This document shows positions 25,746 through 43,058 of a stretch of DNA of 64,000 bases, in pieces. A model generated the notes under the pieces. It worked only from the letters and a program-made list of their open reading frames with translations. It made no database searches and was not told the DNA's origin. Origin of the DNA: Asterella californica (lineage: Eukaryota > Streptophyta > Marchantiopsida > Marchantiales > Aytoniaceae); assembly GCA_036924285.1 (NCBI GenBank), contig JAYKYS010000009.1, positions 25,710,001 through 25,774,000 on the forward strand. The letters are read 5' to 3'. The number at the start of each line of letters is the position of its first letter. The first letter of the stretch is position 1. A program made the translations under genes and the position numbers.

Positions 25746-25910
25746 CTTCTGATAAAGAATGCCTCATAGGTGAATCTACCCGGCGTAAGGCGAGTTAATC
25801 TTCCCACTTTAAGTCTATCAAAAAGATTTAAAGTGAACATTATGTCGATCGTATTGTGCAATCATGAATAGTATGTGCCACTATTAGGTTACGCAACTTC
25901 TTGTGTAAAT

Positions 25911-26135
25911 TTAAACACTGATATATATAGCATCTTGCCAATGCCCAGCTCTTTTACATGCCGTGATAAAGCCTGTGTAAGTCTCTACTAACTGGTTATA
26001 GGAGAGTTCGAAAAGTCGTCCAACCTGCCAGAAACAACTCACGACTTCAGGAATGGATTCTTTTGATGCCTCAATACTAGAATAGAGTCTGACCACATTA
26101 AAATGTACGTTCACCAGGAATAAACTTATATACAA
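25911..26135 (-). pseudogene. Possible pentatricopeptide-repeat fragment
   Basis: The 74-codon minus frame contains TYTGFITACKRAGHWQDAI, which resembles the first helix and turn of a PPR motif (pattern TYN-x-LI-x-ACG-x-AG-x-W-x-x-A). Only one unit is visible and the frame stops just after it. No second repeat could be found nearby. It may be a fragment of a dead PPR gene or chance. Confidence 0.25.
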
Positions 26136-26139
26136 AATA

Positions 26140-27584
26140 TATTACACAATGGAAAAGAACTTTAATAAAATGGTGCTCGATAAAATCAATTACGGGAGAC
26201 ATTTCTACATGATCTTTGCTAAACAATGATTGCAACCGTCTATTCTGGTGCTGTCATAGCAGATGTGCGTCCAAATTTTACCTTCAAAATAGCTTCTTTC
26301 CATCGGCCAGACATGCAAAGAGCAGCTGTTAATGCAAAATACACCCCCGATAGAGCGATTTTGAAGGCCTTCCACCAAGACTAGACTAAAGCAAACACAC
26401 AGATATCAGCAGAAGTCCATCACATCCAAGCGTTGTCACCTGGGATCCTGTACGTAGTTGTTGCGGAAACAGACTCTGAACGTCCATCCATGTAAACATA
26501 AGCACTTCTTTTGGAAAAGAACCGTCACGTTACCGTCTAAGCGTATATTAAGTCCAGAGATGGTTTTGGATCGATAGCTTTACCTCTATACGTACAACTG
26601 TTGGGATGGCAACAAGAAAGATTCAACTTGCCAGCTTTAACCATCGCCTGTGGCAGAGAAAAAGGAACCCCAATCGTCTTGAGAGATTCAAGTGATCAAA
26701 CAAAGTATGAACTATTAGGACTATGGACAAAGAAGGGAAAAGAATCCTGCTCAAAGTCTACCACAGAAATAAGAATCCCCAGCACACCCACCTTGCGGAA
26801 AGGTGCCACAACCAAAATACTACGATCATATCAGAAATGAGACCATTACCACTGAGCTAAGCACACACAGACATCGACTTCCCCTCACCCTGGTTCGTGT
26901 AGCATGCCCACAGCTAACTCTCTCCACTCAAATCTTTGTGGGAGCTGAGCTCAGCAAAGTCGCTGTTCAAATCCATCATGCTGTTCAAGGCGGAAAAGAG
27001 AGCAAAGCTGAGAGGAGACGAATAAAGATGTAATATGGTACACGCGTAAAGCAGTTCTCAGAGAAAACAGTAACTTCGCCCGCACACTAAGGTAACCCCC
27101 AAATAGTTTTGAACCAATGCAAGTACAAAGTGAGTAACAAGAGTGGTGTACATGTACGCTAACTTGGTTTGAACGTATATTACCGAGGTCGGAAGAATAA
27201 AGATGTATATTCAGGAAGGCCCAAACGGCAACAACATAAGGTGGTTCCCAGCCATGAGCTTATATGCTGACTGCGCACTACTCACTAACAATCGGATCGC
27301 TAATACACCGCCTTCACCTAGTAACTTAATGTTCGTCAAATGATTCGCTGCTTAATGTTCGTCTAAATAATCCGAAATCTTACTCGTCCACGTGAAGGTT
27401 CTCGCCTTGATATTCAGGGAACCAGATCACATGTGGGGAGCATTATGGTATGTTTCCCTTACGAATATGGCTAACGTATCATATTCCCAGAAAGTAAATT
27501 TGCGTCCTAATTGAACTTTCTAGTAGTAAACAAACCCCTTCTCGAAGTCGAGAGCCAAAATCCTCACTCGGTTGTCCGGCAAAA
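26140..27584. other. Downstream flank of the SRPK gene; no gene recognised
   Basis: The frames 26601-26840 and 26803-27033 (plus) have no recognisable domain. Part of this stretch may be 3' UTR of the minus-strand kinase gene ending at 27585, but no clear AATAAA was found on the minus strand close to the stop. It contains a third partial copy of the intron-3 repeat (27048-27195). Confidence 0.45.
27048..27195. repeat. Third, partial copy of the SRPK intron-3 repeat
   Basis: It contains GAGAAAACAGTAACTTCGCC, TGCAAGTACAAAGTGAGTAA and GCTAACTTGGTTTGA in the same order as 28613-28770 and 29459-29620. It lies outside the gene, beyond the stop codon, so the repeat family is not tied to the intron. 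Confidence 0.8.
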
Positions 27585-33443
<5,859 letters not shown>

Positions 33444-33516
33444 GTAGTGGAGCGCAGGTTAGCGGACTGGTTAGTACCTTCCTTCGAAGGAATAGGGTTC
33501 AAATCCTGTCGGCTAT
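33444..33516 (+). other. tRNA-like sequence (A-box and B-box), probably a decayed tRNA or SINE head
   Basis: TTAGCGGACTGGTTAGTACC resembles an internal A-box, and GGTTCAAATCC, about 35 bases downstream, is an excellent B-box. The 7 bases at each end (GTAGTGG and CGGCTAT) can form 6 of 7 acceptor pairs if G-U is allowed. The D arm is too long, the T stem has mismatches and no proper anticodon arm can be drawn (TTCCTTCGAAGGAA folds on itself). It is therefore not a working tRNA. Confidence 0.35.
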
Positions 33517-36500
33517 CTCGATAGATCTCCAACATGGAAATGAGAAAGAGTATCCATGGGTATGCAGGCCAGGGTGTGTGGATAGGTACTAAGATCGACT
33601 ACATTACAAAGTCAAGCACATGTAGCATCCCCGGTTTGCAAAGTCTGCGGAGATTGATACGAAACGTTTTTTCCTCGGGACTTGAAAGCAGGTGTCGTCG
33701 CTTCGAGAACTTCCGATATATTTGATGGAGAAAATGTCATCGTTCCCGGAACAGAAGATATTCATGCAAATGACGTTTGGTTACAAGTCCTCGATGGAGT
33801 TTAGGAGAATAATGCAGAGTCCGCAAAGATGGATGTGCAACATCTTCCATGACATATATATCCCATGGTGAGAGCTACCAACTTACCTGCTAGAGAAACT
33901 AAAAGGTGTTGAAAGGGATGTAGCTCGGAGTTACCAACCTCCTTGTTAGACGAATGAAATTTGTGCGGTAAGAATGTCGTTCTCATTGTGAAAGATTATA
34001 TAATCTATAAAGGACATTTCACGACTAGTCTTGGAAGGATAACAAGTAGCTTCGCTTGCAGTGGAATTGCGAATTTATCAGATTTTTCTTTTTCCTTTTG
34101 GCAGTTCTCTTTACTTCGTTTCTCTTTCTGGCTTTCACCACAACTCCATCTATCCGTTTTGCTATGACAAAAAAATCCTCTCCTTCTTTTCTGGTTTTCA
34201 CAATCGACCTTTAGTGTAAACTCCACAAAAGCGCACTCTTCAACGCCTATCGACTTTGAGGACCAATGGGACTATGAACATGTTTGTTAGATATAAACGA
34301 AATCTGCCATGATTTTCATGTAGTGTGGGAGGTTTGCATCTGCGTTATTTTGGGATATTAGTGATTGTGACTGCTGTATTTTACTAAGAGATCTTTTTGT
34401 ACTGAAAGAAGTCACACCTTAGGTGATTTGTCATTATTATTAGAAGAAATGCATCCACCAAATGTTGGTAACCCTAATGTTCATAAATAATGATAGGTAA
34501 ATACTCGGTAGAGTTTTTCTTTGGAAGGGTTTGAATTGGACAGAGACATGATGTCCTAATCCAATATAATTGCTTGTATTGCAGTATTGATCGATGACGA
34601 GTTTTGGATGTGTTTGTACCTCTTGACTGTTAGTGCCTCGGATATCTTGAAACTACTATTTGGTTGGAGATAGTGATTTGCCTCCTTTTGGATGAGACTG
34701 TTCATTATGTTTCTTTTCAAAATTCTGTTGATCCTCATGAACCTCAACTTCTGGTTCACATTCATCAAGAGTGACGTCTATCTTGAGAATTCACACTCTT
34801 GCAGAACAAGTGCTAATCCCACCTTCAGGCACTGGTTCAAAAAATGCTCGCTGGAGTGCACTTCTCTCATGCACCGGAAGATCATGTTTCCATTTCGAGG
34901 TTTGGGTTAGATCTTCTAACTCGATGTCAAGATACCACCTCTAACTCATCGAAATTATTCTTTTGATTCTTAAATTTCATAGAGTAATACGTATGCAAGA
35001 AGGTTGAGTAGTATTTTCTTTAATTGTCTCTAACTGGACCAGAGTTTATTACATATATTTACTTGATCGTAACTCTCGTATGTCAGTCGGATTTGACCCA
35101 CCTCTCTAAATCGTATTCAGGTTCATCAAATCATCAATCGGTAAAGACTCATAAGCACAACCAATGGAAGATAGAACCATGTGCTAACCTAAGAACAAGA
35201 TAAGCATAAGAAGCTCTTTGGAAGGACCTTGAAGAAGGATGCAAGTGTCGAAAAAAAGATTGACGGCGACTAACAAGACAGGACGTAGATGAGGTCAAGT
35301 CTTGGGTTGAAAGTTAGAGCAAAGCAATGATACAAAAACCTAGGTCCTCATCAACAATCAATATGACATGACAATAACCAAGACAACAAACACCCTCGAA
35401 GAAAAAATAGGAACTGAAAGAAGAACAACCTCTAGAGGAGTTGAACGTCGCAGACCACGAAAGATTATCACTATCAAGGATGATGCTCTTAGCGCTAGAG
35501 ACTTCGCTGAAATCCAAAGAACCAAAATAGAACTCCCTAAACAAGGATGATCTTCCTAAACAAATGGACGGAAGTAAGTAGGTCTATTGACTCACACAAA
35601 GAACCAAATACCCAATTATCATTTCAAACCGTGATTAAACAATTTTGCTGAATGAAAATTCTCTAATTGCAGTGCTTTTCGAAAGATTACTACATGTGTG
35701 AGAATTAGTATGGGATTTGAATTCCACACCTCACGGTTCAGATAATAACTCTTAATCATTATGTAATTTCTTTCACTTATTTATTACGATTTCAAATTAG
35801 AGATGATATTTCCTTTGATCCTTCTTCTGCCATGTTTTATTTACCCATGCTCATGTTAACGTGAGGTTCACTCAACTATACATGCTTTGTTTGACTTATC
35901 ATTATGATAATTGCATACACGAAGTGTTAGATACATACAAGATGAGATAAGAAGTTGAGCAGAACTTGCTGCATAACGTGTCACTCAATGCCGCGTGTAG
36001 CCACCCTAAAGACAACTAGATCATTCTTGAGTTAGTGATCTTATGTAAAGTATTTGTCTAAGAAATTCCTCCAACATATTCGGAGGACAATGGAGGACAT
36101 TTCCTAATAGTAGAGTTTGTTCTCCTCTCCGCGGGCAGCAGTTTCGACCAACGACCATTCATATCACGGATGACTCAATGCAGACACCTTCTTCAACGAA
36201 GAACGGGTTTCTTTGTTTTTTCAGAGAGTTACCTAAAGGGAGGAATAGCTATCATGTGAGAGATTTTCTTGATACGAAGAAGAAAGAAGTAGTCGGGACG
36301 ATTATGAATATTCTTCGATCGAGAAGTGTAACACATAAGAAAACCAAAAGATGCTCGAAAGTAATAATATAAAGATCGAACTCACAGAGATGCAAGTAAA
36401 TATCATCCAAATATAGTAAACAAGTGACAAAGATGATTCTTTATAGTTATCTTTTATTCTCACGGGTAGAAATCAATCCCGCTAGAGATCAAACTCAAGT

Positions 36501-36730
36501 CTATCCAACAAGACAAAGTTGATAATCTTGATAAATAACATAACAGATACTAAACAGGTTAGGGACCTCAAGAAGAAGATAAACAACAAAACTAGTGTGC
36601 CACGGATAACAATTCTCAACAGAGAAGTACTGCTGAAGTGCTACTAAGTAGCTTCTATCACCATAGACACTAAGTATCTTCACACTAAGTTATCTTCACT
36701 ACTATTGTTCTCAAAAACTCCGACGAAGAA
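33517..36730. other. Intergenic; no gene recognised
   Basis: Short frames on both strands (for example 34005-34226 minus, 34556-34768 minus, 35368-35550 plus, 36178-36372 plus) show no domain. Lys/Arg-rich frames here follow A+G-rich DNA. From about 36700 the sequence changes abruptly to DNA dense in CTTC/GAAG words, marking the start of gypsy-related material. Confidence 0.45.
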
Positions 36731-39457
36731 GACTCTTCTTCTGTCGAAGTAGGAAGTACAACTTCTTCCGAAGTCACTTCCTAAGAAGAACTTCACCACG
36801 AAGATACTTCTTAAGAAGAACAACTTCCTCAAAAGTAACTTTGCCCTAAAACTACTTCGTAGTTACTGTTCGTAGTTCACCACAAACTTCTTACTATGAT
36901 TTTGGATGTCTCTAACAAAGAACTTCGTCACCCAGACTAACTCCTACCACAACACACTATGAAACTTTGTAAGTAAAACTCCGAAGAAGACAAATAGACA
37001 ATGACTCAGTAAATTCAGAAAAGTATAAATCCAAAATAACAAACACATAGAGGTCATGAACAACACAACACTTATATACAACTTCACCTTAAGATGGCAG
37101 ATCTTACTTCCTAAGAAGTAGGATGAACATCGATATTGTCTGATGAAGATCTTGCGCATGAAACGACACCAGACACCACACCAAAACCTAACGCTAAATC
37201 TCTAGCTATCTCGTTAACCAAAAACTCGACAGTCACTCTGACCTCACGAAGTTCCCAGACTACTCGCTGGCCTACCATAGCTACTCGGTTCTTTGCCGAA
37301 GAACTCTCTACATCTATTGCATCTAACTCTTGTCTAATCTGCTGAAGAATCTTCAACTCTGAAGTATCCAAGTCGATGGTGAAGTAGTTCTTAAGCGTTG
37401 GCTCTACTCTGCTTCGATGACGCACGACCTGCTTTTTTTCTGGGGTACACTTCTTCAGATCCTCGATCTCCTTCGTCATCTTGGCAACATGTCCTGATAG
37501 CGATCTCGTTGTTGTCTCATCTCGTTCAGCTCCTTCTTCACCAGCAACAGTGTCTTCTCGTGCTTCTTCTCGAGTTTTGTCTTCTGACAATGTAGGTCCT
37601 CGTGCTCCGAAGTCAACCTCTGAATCTCTTCGGACTTCGCCACATTCTCCCTCTTCGTCGCTAAGATCGCATTGCGCAAGTTCTCTTTCTCTTCCATCCA
37701 GTTTCCTCGTGCGAAGTTCATTGTCTGCACGAGCTCGGCTAAGTTCAATTGTCGTCCAACTACCTGCTCGTAGGTTCCTTGGTTATTCTCCAAGATGAAA
37801 AATAGTGATATCACTATGTCATGTAAGTACTTCGTCGAAGTACTTAGACGATGTACTTCTTCGATCGTCGAAGCGCTCACTTGCACCTCGCCGCACTCTT
37901 TCTTCTTCTCCTCCATCATAGTGTCTTCGTCCTCCACACCGACTCAGTTATATCCTCTCCTTGACATACACAATCCGTTTGCTCTTCATCTTCTTCCTCG
38001 AAGTCGATGGAGCGGATCTTGGTGTATCTCCCAAGATCTTCCTTCGTCCACTTCTTCTGACTAGGGTTGTAATCTCTTCTTCATCTTCGTCTTTGTCCAA
38101 ATTGACAATCTTAGGTCCCTTCACTGCTGCCACCGTCGTCACTTCTTTGGTGGCTATCTCCTCATCCGCAACTTCGTCGAAGTGCGAGGTAAATGGAGTC
38201 CGAATGACGAAGTTACAGACGACTCAAGTATCGAAGAAGTCGGACAAGAATGACTTCTTGGTACTTTGGTCAACGAAGAACTTTGGCAGAACTGCGAAAA
38301 CCCTAAATGCTGCACGTGTGTTCAAAGCTATCACGATGTATAAGTGCAGCGAGTTAGACCATTTTTCGCATTGCATGAACAATGTTAGAAAGAGCGGAAG
38401 GATTGTAGTAGTTTATCGACGAAGAAGCTCATCATCGCCGAAGACAGTTTAAGAGGAAGAAGTTCCTTTCTTCGTCTTCAACTTCCTTCTTCGTACCTCA
38501 CTCTCAACTTCGCTCTTCACTTTGATTTCCTGTGAATACGAGAGATGCAGACAATCAAGTCACCTCGACTTTAGGCGTTAGACTATACCGATCTTCACCG
38601 ATATACGCTTGATCTTGAGGATATGGGATTGTCGTTCCTCCTGCTATCTTGGTGGTCGATGGTATCGGCGAAGCTTGTACATGAGTTGCACGTTTGCAAA
38701 GAACATCCTTCGGATGAGTCTTACGAAAGATCTGAGAACTGGACCTTCATCTTAGAAATCGACGAAGTGAGAAAGGACAGAGATCTTCTATTCGACAGTA
38801 TCTCAGCGCACGCATCACTAGAGGCGCTCCGAAGCTTTCCTCAGCAGAGCTTTTGTACATGCAATTGGGTAATCCTCGCCCAATGTGCTATTTTCCCGAC
38901 GAAGAGCTCCTCTATGAAATTAATCTGTCAATTTGACATGTACGTAGTTCTTCTTGGCCGAAAGATCGTCATTATCGCATCAGCAACTTCTCTCTTCTTC
39001 GGGTTACGGTATTCACTTGTCCTGTAACTGTTCCTCTCCTGAGGTACTTCCTTGAACAACTTGGGGAAGTTCTTCACAGCTTCGGCCGATGTCACCGATG
39101 AAGAACTGTCAAAAAGTATGTCACCTTCCTTGCCTGCATCGTCTATCCCCAGGATGAAAGATCAGTGTGCCTCGGTCCAGTTGCACGGCCTCCCATATGA
39201 TTCATCTGAAGGATGCTGCCTGCACACCTTCAGTTTGTGCACTAGCTTCGAAGAAACCATTCCCCACCAAGGAAGTAGAGGAACGATAAGCCCATCTCCT
39301 CCAACTTCTTCTCGTAGCGACGAAGTCCCGCTCGGTTGACATCGAGCGCTCGAAGTCTCGGCGACTTGGATGTCTGCATTCCTCGCATGAACCGAAGTCT
39401 TAGGTTACCTATCTGAAAAGTTACGATGAGGTACGAAGAAAGGGGCTTCTTCGCCAT
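36731..39457 (-). pseudogene. Retrotransposon-associated upstream ORF (ORF0-like, coiled coil), minus copy
   Basis: Read right to left: RLRALDVNRAGLRRYEKKL then EEMGLSFLYF (39457-39242); frameshifted sequence to about 38850 with KREVADAIMTIFRPRRTTYM and INFIEELFVGKIAHWA; a Lys/Arg/acidic linker (TTVAAVKGPKIVNLDKDEDE, 38142-37948); a long coiled coil (37937-37476, ENLRNAILATKRENVAKSEE); and a C-terminal part 37590-37111 (EIEDLKKCTPEKKQVV, LDTSELKILQQI) ending DVHPTS. The frames shift at least three times. The order matches the coiled-coil ORF upstream of gag at 52.6-54.9 and 61.9-63.9 kb (for example INFIEELFVGKIAHW against VEFLEAVCAKETINW), so I infer it belongs to a gypsy lineage. The biochemical role is unknown. 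Confidence 0.6.
38548..38810 (+). pseudogene. ORF0-like fragment, plus copy (N-terminal part)
   Basis: The plus strand here (EDMGLSFLLLSWWSMVSAKL, then HPSDESYERSENWTFILEID) is a diverged inverted copy of the minus strand at 39385-39105. The stop-containing start and the abrupt end make it a fragment. Each copy lies inside the span of the other, which implies an inversion or nested rearrangement. Confidence 0.6.
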
Positions 39458-39966
39458 TAGCTCACTTCCTCGCCGCTAGCTCACTTCGACGAAGTCGAAG
39501 TACTTCGCAGGTAAGAGAATGTGGCGCGCTCCGATCTCTCCAACAGTGTTTGGTAATAAGACAAATGATCTGAATTCTTCTGCTTATATCTCGCGATGGC
39601 TCCTACACACGTACCGAAGTTACGGTTTCCTCAACTCTGACTGATGTTCTTCGGCGCTCGCAGTACTGCGAGGTCATTCTTCTCCAACTTCGTCATATCT
39701 TCAACCTGCTGTAACTTCGTCGTTTAGTGTCCATTTGTCTCTCACAACATATCGTTAGAAAGCTCTTCGCTCGAGGATTCAACTATGAGAAAGTCATCTC
39801 CTAAGTGTCTCTATAGATTTGATAGATTCCTCTAGAACAGAGATTTTCCCTAAACTTATAATTAACACTCTTCTACTCATATCTTTTATCTTCTGCCACT
39901 TATTCTTCCTATTTACTTTACAACTAATCAATTAATTAACAAAAACAAAAAATCAAGGCTTCACAA

Positions 39967-40752
39967 CAACAACGAAATCACTACCAAGACATTGTTGCCG
40001 AGATGATGAAGGAGATCGAGGATTTGAAGAAGAGGTGTACTTCAGAAGAAGAGCAGGTCGTGTGTCTTTGGAGCACAGTAGAGCCAAAGTTGAAGAACTA
40101 CTTCGTCATCGACTTGGATACTTCGGAGCTAAAGATTCTTCAGCAGATTATATTGGAGTTAGATGCAATAGATGTAGAGAGTTCTTCGACGAAGAACCGA
40201 GTAGCCAGACTAGACCATCGGGTAGTCCGGGAACTTCGAGAGGTCAAAGCGACTGTCGAGTTCCTAGCTAGAGATTTAGTGTTAGGTTCCGGTGTGGTGC
40301 CCGGTGTTGTTTCAAGCGTAGGACCTTCATCGAGCAGTACCGATGTTCATCCTACTTCTTAGGAAGTAAGATCTACCATCTTAGGGTGAAGCTGTATATA
40401 AGAGTTTTGTAGTTCGTGTTTAGGACCTCTATGTGTTTGTTATTTTAGATTTATACTTTTCTGAAGTTAACGGAGTCTTTGTGTATTTGTCTTCTTCGGA
40501 GTTTTGCATACAAAGTTTCGTAATGCGTTGTGATAGGAGTTAGTCTGAGTGACAAAGTTCTTTGTCAGAGACATCCGAAATCATAGTAAGAAGTTTGTGA
40601 CGAAGTCTAAGAACAAACCAGCAACTACAAAGTAGTTTTAGAAAGTTGTTCTTCTAAAGAAGTTTTTTGTGGTGAAGTTCTTCTTAAGAAGTGACTTCGG
40701 AAGAAGTGACTTCGGAAGAAGTTGTACTTCCTACTTCAGCAGAAGAAGAGTC
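39967..40752 (+). pseudogene. ORF0-like C-terminal part, plus copy; right arm of a ~785-bp inverted repeat
   Basis: The frame 40003-40362 (119 codons; EIEDLKKRCTSEEEQVVC, LDTSELKILQQI, ending DVHPTS) is an inverted copy of 37515-37111. The similarity continues through about 390 bases of non-coding DNA to 40752, matching 37110-36731 on the minus strand. A 2.45-kb spacer separates the arms. Its orientation and position suggest that it is the upstream ORF of the plus-strand gypsy whose gag starts near 43420, with the chromodomain element at 40753-43058 inserted between them. Confidence 0.65.
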
Positions 40753-41552
40753 TCCCTCGCCAGATCCATAGTCTTGCTCCAGTCCTTACATCGTTCCTAA
40801 GTCTAGACGTCCAAGTCTGGACCAGAACGTGCCTTTGAACCGGCCCAGTCATCATCTCATGTCCCCAGAGTCCACCCGCCGAACCCTAGGGTCGGGTGAC
40901 TCGTCCTGGCCCACCCAGGCATCGAGCCCCCCTCATATATACTTATGGGGATCGGCTGCTCCCGTCCTCCTCTTTGGTCCCTAAAAATTATACCACAACT
41001 CGATCCTGGTTCGGTCATAACTTCCAGCTCGGAGGTCAGTCCGAGGATTGTTATATATCACTAGAAAGCTCTCGACGAGACCTTTCCAATGATACATCAC
41101 TCGCCTCGAGATCTTACGTGGAACTCCGTCCACGACCTAAAACGTTGCTGGAGCTCCAACACTTAGCCATTTTTCTGAGAATCTGTGGTCCAGACCCAGA
41201 CTCGAACCATGTGGTCGACCAGCGTCCGAACCACAGTCCGTCTGCGTCTCGGACCCACATCTCGGTCTTGCATCTCGGACCTACATCTCTGACCTATGTC
41301 TCAGACTTACGTTTCGGTCCGTTTCCAGACTTGTCCCCTTAAGTCAACGTTCGTTAGGGTCGTCTTGGGGTAGGCCCTTAGGTCCTAGCCCAATGTTCCA
41401 ACCTTGGTTCAGAGAACCACTTAAGGTTCATCTGATCTCGACTTCCCGGCCAAGCCGTTCAATCCTACTCGTAACGTTCGCAACCTAGCGCAAGTCCACT
41501 AGGGTTCCGTTGCTCGCGTCTGCGCCCGATCTTGAGATCGAGGGTCGCGACA
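40753..41552 (-). repeat. LTR of a chromodomain gypsy (left boundary uncertain)
   Basis: Bases 41217-41552 are repeated at 42722-43058, for example GTCGTCTTGGGGTAGGCCCT and TGTTCCAACCTTGGTT. On the minus strand the LTR begins TGTCGCGACC at 41552, directly after a purine-rich tract (AAAGTGGAAGTGAG) that fits a polypurine tract. The other end is placed near 40753, where similarity to the neighbouring inverted repeat stops, but no clear terminal dinucleotide was seen there. A plus frame (40896-41342) is incidental. Confidence 0.65.
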
Positions 41553-42289
41553 CTCACTTCCACTTTGGAGGTTGATGCCCTCATCAACAATGATCCTTTA
41601 AGTTAACGCCAAGTTCAAGATGGGTAGCCAACCCCTTGACGTCAGAATTGCGTTCTGGTAGCTAACCCGCAATTCCCTTCTTGGCTTGAGTCTTAAGTTG
41701 TCACTAGAACACTTAGAAAATTCCAACTAGTCTTGGGAAAAGCCTTACCATTTTGACTTACCCTAAATAAAAACTAGTTGACAATTTCTAAACATTATAC
41801 TTAAGACTCTAACTTGCTAACTATAAGTATTCACACCTACTTACAAGGTCCCCCGAAACTCACTTTCTGGACGCAACCTGATTTGACTTAGATGCACGAC
41901 TAAGTTTACTTTGTAGAAAACCACAAAGCAAGATCACCCCAAGCCCCAAGCCCCAAGACAAGTATGAAGATTCATACTTGCTTTGCCAACTCTACGGCAA
42001 ACCTAAGTTTTCACATCAAGACTTAGTCTTGATTTAGATGCTTATCCAAACCAGTTCGCTTCCTTTGAGTGTGCTTCGTTCCTCCTCTTGACAACATCTT
42101 AGGCATCTGATTAGAACTAGTCATAGCCATGCACTACCAATACACTTAGACAAAATTTCAAGAAACAAAGTCTTTATTTCCAATTACAAGACAGAGGTAC
42201 AAAGTCCATCGATCCAAATCGCTTCAAGTTGCTACTCGTATGGTTCGTCGTTTCTTCACTCCTCGCTGGAAGGAGATGTCCTCATCTTG
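41553..42289 (-). other. 3' untranslated part of the chromodomain gypsy
   Basis: Non-coding DNA between the integrase stop at 42290 and the LTR edge at 41552. No open frame of note. Purine-rich on the minus strand next to the LTR. Confidence 0.55.
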
Positions 42290-42712
42290 CTAACGCCCTT
42301 GTTGTCCTTGTCTCCGTTTGAATAGATCCAATACTTCACTTGCATGTGTTAGCTCCTCCTCTGGCACCCAAGTTGCTTCCTTCAAATGGTAGCCACATCA
42401 TTTGACCAAGTACTCCATCCGGTTAGACTTGCGTCGCGATCGCAAAATGGTCTCTACCTCATATGCTGCTTCGCCTTTCATGACTTCAGGTTGAGGCCTG
42501 AGTACCTGTTTGCGCTCCGATCGCAAATCGTCTTTGAAGTATTTCTTTAATAAAGAAACATGGAAAGTCGGATGCAACTGCCACTCGCGAGGAAGGTCTA
42601 ATGTATAGACATCTTCGTGCGGATTCTTGACAATGACAAAAGGTCCCGTGAACTTCGATGAGAACTTCGTTGATATTTCCTTCAAAGTGTGAAGTTTTTC
42701 GTACTGAACCAT
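42290..42712 (-). pseudogene. Ty3/gypsy integrase C-terminus with chromodomain (chromovirus)
   Basis: The minus frame begins inside integrase (MVQYEKLHTLKE, KFTGPFVIV, YTLDLPREW, HPTFHVSLLKKYF), the usual GPF/Y region before the tail. It continues into a chromodomain (YEVETILRSRRKSNRMEYLVK). An in-frame TGA at 42400-42398 replaces the Trp of the conserved VKW. Translation after it, in the same frame, gives the rest (GYHLKEATWVPEEEL, then ASEVLDLF) to a TAG at 42292-42290. Chromodomains of this class direct integration to marked chromatin. Everything upstream in pol is missing. Confidence 0.88.
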
Positions 42713-42721
42713 ACTTCTTCA

Positions 42722-43058
42722 GACCAGCGTCCGAACCACGGTCCGTCTGCGTCTCAGACCCACGTCTTGGTCCCACATCTCAGACCCACGTCTCAAACCT
42801 AAGTCTCAGACTTATGTTTCAGTCCGTTCTCATACTTGCCCCCTTAGGTCAGCATTTGTCTAGGGTCGTCTTGGGGTAGGCCCTTAGGTCCTAGCCCAAT
42901 GTTCCAACCTTGGTTTCGAGAACCACTTAGGATTCTTCTGATCCTGACTTCGCGGCCAAGCCGTTCAGTCCCACTCGCAGCATTCGCAACCTAGCGCAAG
43001 TCCACTAGGGTTCCGTTGTTCGCGTCTACGCCTGATCTTGAGACTGAGGGTCATGAGA
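42722..43058 (-). repeat. Partial LTR of the chromodomain gypsy
   Basis: A copy of 41217-41552 covering only one part of the LTR. It is joined directly to integrase coding sequence at 42721/42712, so the rest of the LTR, the leader, gag, protease and RT are deleted. Confidence 0.8.

Noticed and set aside
40896..41342. Plus-strand 148-codon frame as a gene
   Set aside because: It lies within the chromodomain gypsy LTR, is not preserved in the partial LTR copy and has no recognisable features.
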